Shown: positions 32,396 to 40,858 of the stretch, piece after piece | Layout of the letters: each line of letters opens with the position of its first letter | Position numbering within the stretch: the first letter of the stretch is position 1 | Source: Kitasatospora aureofaciens | GTDB taxonomy: Bacteria; Actinomycetota; Actinomycetes; Streptomycetales; Streptomycetaceae | Assembly: GCF_001188955.3 (NCBI RefSeq) | Contig: NZ_JPRF03000097.1 | Coordinates: 1-64,000 of the forward strand | DNA: 64,000 nucleotides | Direction: 5' to 3' | Notes under the pieces: generated by a model | What the model saw: only the letters and a program-made list of their open reading frames with translations | The model's database searches: none | What the model was told of the DNA's origin: nothing | Translations under genes and position numbers: made by a program

Positions 32396-32947
32396 ATGCG
32401 CAAGCAGATCTGCACCGGCCTCGGAATCCTGGCCCTGGTGACGGCCGCCCTCGGCGCGGGCGTCGGGTCGGCGGCGGCCGCGGAGGGTCGCGCGAACGTC
32501 GGTACGGTCCGCGCGGCCGCAGGCCTGAACTACGTGGGCCAGTACCGGATTCACAGCAGCTACAACGGCAAGTGCCTGGACGCGGACCTGAACACGATCG
32601 GCGCCAACGGCACCAAGGTCCAGCTGTGGGACTGCAACGGCTGGACCAACCAGAACTGGACCCTGTGGACCGACGGCACCGTCGACTACATCCAGAACAA
32701 CTACAGCGGCCGCTACCTCGACGCGGACCTCAACACGATCGGCGCCAACGGCACCAAGGTCCAGCTCTGGGACTACAACGGCTGGTCCAACCAGCGCTGG
32801 AACTTCGCCAGCTACGGGGTGGTGAACGGCTACAACGGCCGCGTGCTGGATGCGGACCTGAACACGATCGGCGCCAACGGCACCAAGGTCCAGCTCTGGG
32901 ACAGCAACGGCTGGACCAACCAGAACTGGACGCTCGAGTCGATCTGA
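32396..32947 (+). CDS. secreted ricin-type beta-trefoil lectin
   Basis: 183 residues after GAGGAGAG; a Sec signal peptide (MRKQICTGLGILALVTAALG... ending ASAAAA-like) is followed directly by one RICIN domain of three lobes. Each lobe carries CLDADLN/YLDADLN/VLDADLN, the invariant DLNTIGANGTKVQLWD and a QxW-type NQNWTL or NQRWNF. No enzyme domain is attached, so it is a stand-alone secreted sugar-binding protein, perhaps for xylan or galactosides. Followed by two strong hairpins. Confidence 0.9.
   Translation: MRKQICTGLGILALVTAALGAGVGSAAAAEGRANVGTVRAAAGLNYVGQYRIHSSYNGKCLDADLNTIGANGTKVQLWDCNGWTNQNWTLWTDGTVDYIQNNYSGRYLDADLNTIGANGTKVQLWDYNGWSNQRWNFASYGVVNGYNGRVLDADLNTIGANGTKVQLWDSNGWTNQNWTLESI
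32582..32902 (+). repeat. three 51-bp near-identical segments in the lectin gene
   Basis: Copies at 32582-32632, 32723-32773 and 32852-32902 differ at only a few bases over 51 bp (periods 141 and 129 bp). The identity is higher than normal between trefoil lobes, pointing to recent internal amplification or gene conversion. Confidence 0.85.
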
Positions 32948-32956
32948 TCCTCTCAG

Positions 32957-33026
32957 GTCCTCCCGGCAGCCTGCCCCACCAGAGCTGCCGGAGGACGGTG
33001 GCGCCGGCTCGTCACGAGCCGGCGCC
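32957..33026 (+). terminator. double hairpin after the lectin gene
   Basis: First: GTCCTCCCGGCAGC (32957-32970) pairs with GCTGCCGGAGGAC (32984-32996) with one bulged C. Second: GGCGCCGGCTCG (33000-33011), loop TCA, exact complement to 33026. The two stand back to back 10-80 bases after the lectin stop. Confidence 0.8.
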
Positions 33027-33245
33027 ACTCGTCGGCGGAGCCTCGGCCGCGATCCGCGAGCGGGGCCTCGCCCGGAGGGTCAGCAATCCGTGCAACACCC
33101 AGCCCCCGACTCTCGCCCGATCGAGCTCCCGGGCGAAGGCGGCGAGGCGCGCCTGGCGCAGCTCACCTGACCATCCGTCGGTCGACGAGACCGGTGGCGC
33201 GCAGGGTGAGGTTGAGGCCGGACGTCCGACGTCCCCCGCGCCGGA

Positions 33246-34973
33246 TCAGCCGACGTTGACGGCCGTGTCGTCGAGGACGAAGGAGGTCTGCTTGGTGTAG
33301 TCCTCCGCGCCGCTGAACTTCAGGGTCACGGTCTGCCCCGCGTAGCCGGACAGGTTGAAGCTGTGCTGCTGGTAGCCGGCGGCCGCGTTCGTGTTGGAGT
33401 AGGTCGCCAGGGTGGTGCCGTTCGCGGTCACCGTCAGCTTGTCGTACGCGCTGGTGGTGGGCTCGGCGGTGTCGACGTGCAGCCAGAAGCTGAAGGTGTA
33501 GGTGCTGCAGCCGGTCGGCAGGGTCACCGTCTGGGCGAGCGTGTCGGTGTTGGCGCTGCCGTAGCCGTCCAGCCAGACGTCGTACGTGCCGGAGTGCGGC
33601 GGCTCGCTGGAGCTGCTGTTGATGGTGCTGCTGCCGCCGGTGTTGGTCTCCGTCCAGCCGGCCGTCGTACCGGCCTCGAAGCCGGGGTTGGTGAGCAGCT
33701 GGGCCGGGGTGCAGCCGCCGCCGCTGCCGCCGGACTGGACGGTCCAGGTGAAGGTGACGGAGGAGGACGGGCCGGTGGAGTCGGTCGCGGTGGCCGTCAC
33801 GGAGTAGGTCCCGGCGGTGGTCGGGGTGCCGCTGATCAGGCCGGTCGTGGCGTTGACGCTCAGGCCGGCGGGCAGCCCGGAGGCGGCGTAGCTCAGGGTT
33901 CCGCCGGCCGTGTCGGTGGCGGAGAGCTGGAGGCTGGTGGCGGTGCCGGCGGTGGCGGTGCGGGCGCCCGGGTTGGTGAGGGCGACGCCGCCGGTGGTGC
34001 CGCTGCCGCTGCCCGAGGCGAGCCAGGCGGTGGCGTTGAGGCCGAGTGCGGCGTCGGTGCCGGCCGGGTCGTTCCAGCCGTTGTAGAGGGTCTTGCCGGA
34101 TTCGCCGGTGCCGTCGTCGATGGTCGAGCTGTCGCCCCAGATGGCGACCCGGCCCTTGCCGAAGCTGCTGGTGGCGAAGAAGGCGCCGGTGGTGCCGGAG
34201 TAGCCGGTGCGGTAGACGATGCCCTTGACGCTGGGGTTGTCGGCGGGCTTGAGGGTGAAGGTGGTGCCGTTGCGGATGATGCTGCCGGTGACGGTGCCGA
34301 ACGGGCCGTGCAGGACGGGGTCGTTGGCGTCGTTGACGGCGGTCGGGTTGTCGGTCTGGATGTTGAGGAGGTCGACCGAGAGCCCGAACGGGTCGTTGCT
34401 GTTGACCGAGTTGGTGGTCATCAGGTCGTTGATGATGGCGGGGGAGTCCCAGCCGTCGTTGTTGCGGTCGCTCTGGGTGTGGTCCGAGATCAGGAACAGC
34501 CCGCCGCCGTTCTGGACGAACTTCATGACGGCGGTCTTCTCGGCGTCGCTGAGCCGGATGTTGGGCTCGGGCAGGACGAACTCGTCGAAGTTGGCGAGGT
34601 CCAGCGCTCCGCCGGTGCCGTAGGTGATGGTGGAGCCGCTCGGCAGGGTCTTGAGGCTGTACTGGCCGGTCTTCTGGAGGGCGACGCCCCAGCTGGAGAT
34701 GGCGCCGGTCCAGTCGGTCTCGGACTGCGGGCTGGCGTTCTGGGCAAGCGGGTCCGGCTGGCTGGTGGAGATGATCCAGTCGGCGTTGCCGGCGGTCTCC
34801 GCCTTGGTGTCGTCGAACAGCACCCGGTGCTGGGTGGTCGTGGCGGCGGTGGGGGCCGCGCCCGTCGTGGTCGCGGCCGCGGCCCGGTGGGGGACGGCGC
34901 CGGCGGCGGTGAGCACGGCCAGGGCGACGGCGCCCAGGGCGAGCGGACGGGTGGCGGCTATGCGTCTGAGCAC
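33246..34973 (-). CDS. secreted multidomain protein: amidotransferase-like, Ig and carbohydrate-binding-like
   Basis: 575 residues, GTG after AAGGAG. Signal peptide LALGAVALAVLTAAGAV. Residues about 45-330 resemble a secreted class I glutamine amidotransferase/DUF4350-like fold (VLFDDTKAETAGNADW, NFDEFVLPEPNIRLSD, GGLFLISDHTQSDRNNDGWD, GRVAIWGDSSTIDDGTGESG). Residues 340-420 are an He_PIG Ig-like domain (LPAGLSVNATTGLISGTPTT). Residues 430-575 form a jelly-roll (LLTNPGFEAGTTAGWTETN). No catalytic Cys nucleophile is obvious, so it may bind rather than cleave. Probably acts on extracellular polysaccharide. Confidence 0.75.
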   Translation of the reverse strand: MLRRIAATRPLALGAVALAVLTAAGAVPHRAAAATTTGAAPTAATTTQHRVLFDDTKAETAGNADWIISTSQPDPLAQNASPQSETDWTGAISSWGVALQKTGQYSLKTLPSGSTITYGTGGALDLANFDEFVLPEPNIRLSDAEKTAVMKFVQNGGGLFLISDHTQSDRNNDGWDSPAIINDLMTTNSVNSNDPFGLSVDLLNIQTDNPTAVNDANDPVLHGPFGTVTGSIIRNGTTFTLKPADNPSVKGIVYRTGYSGTTGAFFATSSFGKGRVAIWGDSSTIDDGTGESGKTLYNGWNDPAGTDAALGLNATAWLASGSGSGTTGGVALTNPGARTATAGTATSLQLSATDTAGGTLSYAASGLPAGLSVNATTGLISGTPTTAGTYSVTATATDSTGPSSSVTFTWTVQSGGSGGGCTPAQLLTNPGFEAGTTAGWTETNTGGSSTINSSSSEPPHSGTYDVWLDGYGSANTDTLAQTVTLPTGCSTYTFSFWLHVDTAEPTTSAYDKLTVTANGTTLATYSNTNAAAGYQQHSFNLSGYAGQTVTLKFSGAEDYTKQTSFVLDDTAVNVG

Positions 34974-35213
34974 TGGTCAGACTCCTTGTGTCGTGGGGGT
35001 GCAGGGAAGTACCAGGGGGTGCTACGCGCGTAGGCGCAGTGGCACCGTCCCATGATGGGGTAAGCGGCGCTTGAACGGAACGCGACGAAACGGGTCATCG
35101 CCGCGCCACTCACCCTCATCGGGGAAAGCCTGCACAGCTGCCACACCGTAAGCTCACCAGATCTCCTTCCCGTTCACCGTGTGTCCCCCAGGGCAGGACC
35201 CGCCTGACAGGCC

Positions 35214-36458
35214 CTACCCCCGGGCCAGCCGCCCCAGGGCCAGGGCCGCCAGGAGCGCGGCGCCGTCGGCGAGGACGTTGTCCTCGAACTCGGCGTCGGG
35301 GGAGTGGTTGTAGGCCGCGGTGAAGGGGTCGCGGCCGTCGGTCGGGGCGGCGCCGAGCATCAGGAACGCCGACGGGACGACGGCGGCCAGCACGCCGAAG
35401 TCCTCGGAGCCGGCGATCGGCTGGGCCATCGGGACGTACCGCTCCGGTCCGAACAGCCGGGCCGCCAGGCCGGTCGCGAAGTCCGTCTCCACGGGGTCGT
35501 TGACGGTCACCGGGTATCCGGGCTCCACCTCGGCCACCGCCTCCAGCCCGTGGGCCGCCGCGATCCCGTGCACCACGCGCAGCGCCTCGCTGCCCACCAA
35601 CTCCCGCGAGCGCGGGGAGAAGGAGCGGACGGTCGCCTCGAACCGGGCCTCGTCGGGGATCACATTGGCCGCCGTGCCGGCACTGAGCGTGCCGACGGTG
35701 AGGACCACCGGGTCGAAGGCGTCGATCCGCCGGGTCACCATCGACTGGAGGGCCAGTACCGCCTCGCACACGGCCGGCACCGGGTCCAGCGCCGAATGCG
35801 GGCTGGACCCGTGCCCGCCGCGCCCGCGCAGGGTGACCCGCAGGGTGTCGGAGGCGGCCAGCATCGGCCCGGGGCGGGCGGTGACCAGCCCGTTGGGCAG
35901 CAGGGCGGCCGCCACGTGCAGGGCGTACGCGGCCACCACCCGTTCACCGGCCGCGTCCAGCACGCCCTCGTCCACCATCCGCTGGGCGCCGCCCGCCCCC
36001 TCCTCGCCGGGCTGGAACATCAGGACCACGTCGCCCGCCAGCTCCGCGCGCCGCTCGACCAGCAGCCGGGTGGCGCCGACCAGCGCGGCCATGTGCAGGT
36101 CGTGCCCGCAGGCGTGCATCGCGCCGGGGATCGTCGAGGCGTACGGCACCTGGACGTGCTCCTGCACCGGCAGGGCGTCCATGTCTGCGCGCAGCAGCAC
36201 CTTCGGCCCGGGGCGGCCGCCGCGCAGCACCGCCGTGATCGAGCTCAGGCCCTTGCCCAGGGTGAGTTCCAGCGGCAGTCCGTCCAGTGCGGAGAGCAGC
36301 CGGGCCTGGGTCCTGGGCAGGTCGAGCCCGATCTCCGGCTCCTGGTGCAACTCACGCCTCAGGGTGGCGAGTCCGGGTTGCAGCAGGGCGGCGGATTGGG
36401 TCAGTTCGGGCAGTGCCAGTCGGTCGAACAGGGTGGTGGACGCGGAAGGGTCGGACAC
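35214..36458 (-). CDS. M20 family amidohydrolase/peptidase
   Basis: 414 residues, GTG after GGAGG. Metal ligands and catalytic residues in VLLRADMDALPVQE, MHACGHDLHMAALVGAT, FQPGEEGAGGAQRM and IAGSEDFGVLA; dimerisation lid begins RVTLRGRGGHGSSPHSALDP. This is the M20D aminoacylase/hippurate hydrolase-like group (AmiA family), cytoplasmic, deacylating N-acyl amino acids or similar amides. Confidence 0.93.
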   Translation of the reverse strand: MSDPSASTTLFDRLALPELTQSAALLQPGLATLRRELHQEPEIGLDLPRTQARLLSALDGLPLELTLGKGLSSITAVLRGGRPGPKVLLRADMDALPVQEHVQVPYASTIPGAMHACGHDLHMAALVGATRLLVERRAELAGDVVLMFQPGEEGAGGAQRMVDEGVLDAAGERVVAAYALHVAAALLPNGLVTARPGPMLAASDTLRVTLRGRGGHGSSPHSALDPVPAVCEAVLALQSMVTRRIDAFDPVVLTVGTLSAGTAANVIPDEARFEATVRSFSPRSRELVGSEALRVVHGIAAAHGLEAVAEVEPGYPVTVNDPVETDFATGLAARLFGPERYVPMAQPIAGSEDFGVLAAVVPSAFLMLGAAPTDGRDPFTAAYNHSPDAEFEDNVLADGAALLAALALGRLARG

Positions 36459-36566
36459 GGGGCCTCCAGACGGGGGTCGGGTCGGGCTGGCTCCATGATC
36501 TGCGCTCACCCGGCCCGTCCGCCCGGATTCACGGCTGACCGCCTTCGTGGGGTGAGCGAGCGTGTG

Positions 36567-36696
36567 ATGCGAGAACCCACCGTGACGGTCCTGACCGCCC
36601 TCGCGGACGCCCCGGCACGGCTGCGCCATCGCCCAGGAGATCAGGGCGCTGACCGACGGCCGGGTCCAGCTGCGCACGGGCGCCCTCCACGGCGCA
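36567..36696 (+). pseudogene. fossil of a PadR-family regulator, frameshifted and truncated
   Basis: ATG 36567 reads MREPTVTVLTALADAPA, the exact opening of many streptomycete PadR regulators. After 36618 the homologous sequence continues one frame away as GCAIAQEIRALTDGRVQLRT then GALHGA, the wing region of the PadR winged helix, and then similarity ends. A two-base loss near 36617 plus loss of everything downstream would explain it. The rest of 36459-36765 is featureless. Confidence 0.75.
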
Positions 36697-36765
36697 CCCC
36701 GCCGTCGCGCCGGACATCCCCGGCGCGACGGCGCGGCGCCATGTGAGCGCGCTCGCGACCTCGGA

Positions 36766-38259
36766 TCAGACCTGCCCGGCGAGCGCGGGGATCAGCCGCA
36801 CCTCCTCGGGCGCCCTGGCGTTGTGCCGCTCGGTCCAGGTGGTCAGCGCGGTCTGGCAGGCGTGGTCGAGGTGCCGCAGACCACTGAGGTCCAGCTCCAC
36901 GACCCGGTCGGCCGGCAGCGCCTCCAGGGTGTCCAGGAGCCTGGGCAGCCGCAGGAAGGTGGCGTTGCCCGTCAGCCGGACCCGGACGTGCCCCTCGGGC
37001 TGCTCCTCGGTCTCCACGTGCAGCCGGGAGGTCTCCCAGGCCGTCTTGACGACCGAGAGGCCCAGGCCGATCAGCACGCCCTCGAACATGTTGACCGTGA
37101 CGATGGCCACGGCGGTGGCCAGCAGGACGAGCGCCTCCGGGCGGTGCTCGCGCCACAGCGGGCCGAACTGCTTGAACGGCAGGAGCTTGAACCCGGCGTG
37201 CACCAGGACGCCGGCGAGCGCCGCGACGGGGATGACGCCGAGCGCGGCGGGCAGCAGTGCGGCGAAGAGCAGCAGCCACACGCCGTGCAGCACGCGGGAG
37301 GCCTTGGTCCGGGCGCCGGCCTGGACGTTGGTGGCGCTGCGGACGATGACGGCGGTCATCGGCAGGGCGCCGAGGGCGCCGCAGAGGGCGTTGCCCGCGC
37401 CCTGGGCCATGAGCTCCTTGTCGTAGTCGGTGCGGGGTCCGTCGTGGAGGCGGTCGACGGCGGCGGCGCTGAACAGGCTCTCGGCGGAGGCGACGAGGGT
37501 GAAGGCGACGACGGTGACGATCAGGGCGGGGGTGAACTGCTCGAACGCCCCGGTGCCGGGCGGCTGGACGGCGTCCAGCAGGCCCTTGACCTCGACCTTC
37601 TTCATCGGACGGTCCAGCAGCCAGGTCACGGCCGTGGCGAGCACGACGGCGACCAGCGCGCCCGGGACGACCCGCGCCCTGGCGGGCAGCCGCTGCCACA
37701 GCACGATCACGGCTATGGTGCCGGCTCCGATCAGGAAGGTGCCGCCGGCGGCGGGGGGGGAGACGAGCCGGGCGAGGAGGGCGGGCAGGCCGAGGAGTTT
37801 GTCGGTCCCGCTCGCGGGCGCCGGCCGGTCGGCCATCGCGTAGAGCTGCCCGGCGATGATGACCAGCCCGATGCCGGCGAGCATGCCCTCGACCACGGCG
37901 ACGGAGATCGCGCGGAACCAGCGGCCCCAGCGCAGCGCGCCGAGCAGCAGTTGGAGCAGGCCGGCGGCGGCGACCACGAGGCCGAGCGCCGGCAGGCCGA
38001 ACCGCTGCACGGTCTCGGCGACCAGGACGGTCAACCCGGCCGCAGGGCCGCTGACTTGGAGGCTGCTGCCGGGGAGCAGGCCGGTCACCAGGCCGCCGAC
38101 GATGCCGGTGATCAGGCCGAGTTCGGCGGGCACGCCCGAGGCGACGGCGACGCCGACGCACAGCGGGAGGGCGACCAGGAAGACGACGAGCGAGGCGGTC
38201 AGGTCGTACTTGAGCGTGGGAAACCTGGAGGCGGGAAACCTGGAGGTGGGAAAGCGCAT
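36766..38259 (-). CDS. SulP family anion (probably bicarbonate) transporter with STAS domain
   Basis: 497 residues. Sulfate_transp core with 12-14 helices (LKYDLTASLVVFLVALPLCV, GGLVTGLLPGSSLQVSGPAA, EGMLAGIGLVIIAGQLYAM, ANVQAGART-like TNVQAGARTKASRVLHGVWL) and a C-terminal STAS-like region (VRLTGNATFLRLPRLLDTLE, DRVVELDLSGLRHLDHACQT). The following gene on the same strand upstream is a beta-carbonic anhydrase, so bicarbonate is the likely cargo. The N-terminus contains a short repeat RFPTS-RFPAS-RFPT encoded by 15-bp units. Confidence 0.9.
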   Translation of the reverse strand: MRFPTSRFPASRFPTLKYDLTASLVVFLVALPLCVGVAVASGVPAELGLITGIVGGLVTGLLPGSSLQVSGPAAGLTVLVAETVQRFGLPALGLVVAAAGLLQLLLGALRWGRWFRAISVAVVEGMLAGIGLVIIAGQLYAMADRPAPASGTDKLLGLPALLARLVSPPAAGGTFLIGAGTIAVIVLWQRLPARARVVPGALVAVVLATAVTWLLDRPMKKVEVKGLLDAVQPPGTGAFEQFTPALIVTVVAFTLVASAESLFSAAAVDRLHDGPRTDYDKELMAQGAGNALCGALGALPMTAVIVRSATNVQAGARTKASRVLHGVWLLLFAALLPAALGVIPVAALAGVLVHAGFKLLPFKQFGPLWREHRPEALVLLATAVAIVTVNMFEGVLIGLGLSVVKTAWETSRLHVETEEQPEGHVRVRLTGNATFLRLPRLLDTLEALPADRVVELDLSGLRHLDHACQTALTTWTERHNARAPEEVRLIPALAGQV

Positions 38260-38306
38260 GGGAGCCTTCGTCGGTGGGAGTCCGGAGGTGGTGGTGGGCC
38301 GCGGCG

Positions 38307-38897
38307 TCAGAGCGGCAGGAAGGCGCCGGCGCCGGGGCGGTGGGTGAGGACCGCGCCGGTGTGCACCTCGTAGAACCAGCCGTGCAGGCCGAGCAGGCCC
38401 TCGGCGGCCCGGCGGGCGACGCTCGGGTGGGTGCGCAGCCTCTCCAGCTGGTCGAGGACGTGGCGTTGTACGGGGGCGGCCAGGTCGTGGCCCGGTTCGC
38501 CGCCGGGCGTCAGCGCGGTGCCGTCGGCGAGCCAGTCGCGGACGGCGGGCACGCCGGTGAGGTCGTCGCCCCGGACGACGGCGCCCACGGCGCCGCAGTG
38601 GGAGTGGCCGCACACCACGATGTCGGCGACGCCCAGGACCTCGACCGCGTACTCGATGGTCGCGGCCTCGGCCGAGGGAACGGACGGCTGGTACGGCGGG
38701 ACGATGTTTCCGGCGGTCCGCAGCTCGAAGAGGTCCCCCGGCCGGGCGCCGGTGACGGCGGCGGGGATGATGCGGGAGTCCGAGCAGGTGATGAACAGCG
38801 CCTGCGGGCGTTGGCCCTCGGCCAGCCGCCCGAAGGCGTCGGCGTCCTGTGCGGCGCGGCGGCGGAAGGTACGGGCGTGGTCGATGAATCCTTGCAT
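38307..38897 (-). CDS. beta-carbonic anhydrase paired with SulP transporter
   Basis: 196 residues after GAGGCA. Zinc motifs CSDSRIIP and CGHSHCGAV; ELRTAGNIVPPYQPSVPSAE is family-typical. 47 bp upstream of the SulP start on the same strand, so one transcript. The pair resembles known SulP/CA modules that couple CO2 hydration to bicarbonate flux. This is the second beta-CA in the window, only moderately similar to that of the cyn locus. Confidence 0.93.
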   Translation of the reverse strand: MQGFIDHARTFRRRAAQDADAFGRLAEGQRPQALFITCSDSRIIPAAVTGARPGDLFELRTAGNIVPPYQPSVPSAEAATIEYAVEVLGVADIVVCGHSHCGAVGAVVRGDDLTGVPAVRDWLADGTALTPGGEPGHDLAAPVQRHVLDQLERLRTHPSVARRAAEGLLGLHGWFYEVHTGAVLTHRPGAGAFLPL

Positions 38898-39091
38898 GTC
38901 GGTGCCTCTGGCCCTTCGGAAGTCGTGCGGGTACAGGGACTTCGGGACCGTGCCCGCTCGGTACGGAGGCAGCGCGGAGCGCGACGGCGGCGGTCGTGCC
39001 GTGGGCCGTCGTGAACTGCCGGTAGGTTGAGCGGTGGGAGACCCTCGTACGGGTCCGCCACGGGTGAGCGTGCGGGCGCGGTCTGCGCCGA

Positions 39092-39442
39092 TCAGCAGCG
39101 GAACACCTGGAGGTCCGCGGTTCTGTCCTGTCTGGCCGCCCGGTGGGGCGGTTCGGGGACCGCGTCCTGCGAGGGGTGGTCGGCGGCCGGAGCCTCGTGG
39201 TCGAGGGCCGGTCGCAGCTCGGGTCGGTGCTGAGGGGCCCGGACGTTCCGGGGCCGTGTCCAGCCGGGGCCGGGCACGCACTTGGGTGTCACGGCCTCCT
39301 CGGCGAGCTTCGTCGCCATGGCCGGCCGTGGGCGGTTGGGCTCCCGGGTGTACGCGGATGCGGACGGGGACAGCAACAGCAGGCCCACCGCTGCCAGGAG
39401 GGCCACGGCTACGGCGCGGACCACTCTCCTGGCGATGAACAT
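39092..39442 (-). CDS. small secreted protein, unknown
   Basis: 116 residues after AAAGGAAAGG, a strong ribosome-binding site. Signal peptide FIARRVVRAVAVALLAAVGL with cleavage near ASA-YT. The mature part is Pro/Arg/His-rich (NRPRPAMATKLAEEAVTPKC, HEAPAADHPSQDAVPEPPHR) and ends LQVFRC; it has two Cys, one C-terminal. No family recognised; looks intrinsically disordered. Confidence 0.65.
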   Translation of the reverse strand: MFIARRVVRAVAVALLAAVGLLLLSPSASAYTREPNRPRPAMATKLAEEAVTPKCVPGPGWTRPRNVRAPQHRPELRPALDHEAPAADHPSQDAVPEPPHRAARQDRTADLQVFRC

Positions 39443-39720
39443 TGACCTTTCCTTTCCCCGGATTTGGCTCGGCCTTGAACCCTCACGCACTCTGACGACC
39501 TGGCGCCGGTGCGAGTTCCGCAGCCCGGTGAACGGTGCGTGAATCAGTTCTGGTGAAAAGTGATGACGTGCTCCCCACAGCTCCGCATGTGGACGGCCGG
39601 TGAGTCGTGTCCGGCCGCCGGTCGCCCCGGCCGCCCGCAAGCGGACGGCCCGACCGGCAGCCGGACGGCCCGACCGGCGATCGAGCAGAATGGGCGCTCA
39701 TGGAGGAGAGGGAGTCGGTC

Positions 39721-40764
39721 GTGGGCATCGAGAGCCGTCCGGTGACGCTGAGGGTGATCGCCGATCAGCTGGGGCTGGACGTCTCCACTGTGTCCCGGGT
39801 CCTGAACGGCCGGGACGGCGAAGGGCGGCGGGCCGCCTCGGGGCCGACCGCCCGTCGGGTCCGCGATCTGGCCGAGGAGCTGGGCTACCGCCGCAACCCG
39901 GCGGCCGTCAGTCTGCGCACCCGGCGCAGCAACCTGATCGGGGTGGTGTTCGCGCGGCTGTCCGAGGTCGTCGTGGCGACCATCTACGAGGGCATCGAGG
40001 AGGAGGCCGCCCGGCACGGACTCGCCGCCTTCGTGACCAACACCCAGGACGATCCGGCCCGCCAGCGCGAGCGGATCGCGATGGTCCTCGGACGGCGGGT
40101 GGACGGCCTGATCATCGGCGACGCCCACCTGGACGGCGCCGCCCTAGCGGACCCGGCCCTGCGGGGGACGCCCCACGTCCTGGTCAACCGCCGTACGGAG
40201 GGAGACCTCCCGGCGGTCACCTGCGACGACTACCAGGGTGGCCGCCTGGTCGCCGAGCACTTCCTGAGGCTGGGGCACACCCGGGTCGGCTGCGTCGCGG
40301 GCGAGCCCTTCGCCAGCACCGGCACCGACCGCACCGCCGGTTTCGTCGACCGCTACGCCGAGGCGGGCCTGCCGGTGCCGGCCGCACTGGTGCGGCACTG
40401 CGCCTTCGACACCACGGGCGGGCGCGCCGCGGCGACCGCCCTGCTCGGCGCCGCCACCGGCCGCCCCACCGCGCTGTTCGCCGTCAACGACCTGGCGGCC
40501 ATCGGGGTCCTCGGCGCGGCCCGGGACCTCGGCCTGCGCCCGGGGCGGGACCTCGCGCTGGCCGGGTTCAACGACACCCCGGTCGCCGCCGAGCTGCCGG
40601 TAGCGCTCACCACGGTGCGGTCACCGATGGCGGAGCAGGGCCGGGCCGCGGTGCGGGAGCTGCTGCGCAGGATGGGCGGCCGGCAGGCCCGGTCCCGGCG
40701 CCTCGCGCCCGAGCTGGTGGCGCGGGCCTCCAGCGGGCGGCCCGTCGGACCGTCACTTCTCTGA
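39721..40764 (+). CDS. LacI family transcriptional regulator
   Basis: 347 residues from GTG 39721, which has GGAGAGGGAG eight bases upstream; ATG 39700 is an in-frame alternative without a ribosome-binding site. LacI HTH and hinge: TLRVIADQLGLDVSTVSRVL, ARRVRDLAEELGYRRNPAAV. Periplasmic-binding-like effector domain with VDGLIIGDAHLDGA, VLVNRRTEGDLPAVTCDDYQ and FAVNDLAAIGVLGAARDLGL. No sugar uptake genes adjoin. Two palindromes 57 bp after its stop may be its operators. Confidence 0.9.
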   Translation: MGIESRPVTLRVIADQLGLDVSTVSRVLNGRDGEGRRAASGPTARRVRDLAEELGYRRNPAAVSLRTRRSNLIGVVFARLSEVVVATIYEGIEEEAARHGLAAFVTNTQDDPARQRERIAMVLGRRVDGLIIGDAHLDGAALADPALRGTPHVLVNRRTEGDLPAVTCDDYQGGRLVAEHFLRLGHTRVGCVAGEPFASTGTDRTAGFVDRYAEAGLPVPAALVRHCAFDTTGGRAAATALLGAATGRPTALFAVNDLAAIGVLGAARDLGLRPGRDLALAGFNDTPVAAELPVALTTVRSPMAEQGRAAVRELLRRMGGRQARSRRLAPELVARASSGRPVGPSLL

Positions 40765-40820
40765 TCCCACCCGGCTTCTCTGCCTCTGGCGCCCAGTCCG
40801 GTGCGTGCCTATCATCCAAG

Positions 40821-40846
40821 CCAAACGATTGGGCCAAACGATTGGG
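40821..40846 (+). promoter_or_regulatory. two abutting CCAAACGATTGGG sites, candidate LacI operators
   Basis: The 13-mer CCAAACGATTGGG occurs twice with no spacer (40821-40833 and 40834-40846). Each contains the dyad CCAA-ACGA-TTGG, with a central CG as in many LacI-family operators. A TATCAT hexamer at 40810-40815 would put the transcription start at the first site, so binding would block transcription of the gene at 40859. Confidence 0.6.
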
Positions 40847-40858
40847 TTGGGGGAGTCC

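Noticed and set aside
32582..32902. Regularly spaced repeats as a possible CRISPR array
   Set aside because: The repeats are coding segments of a beta-trefoil lectin, 51 bp long with unequal spacing and no cas genes.
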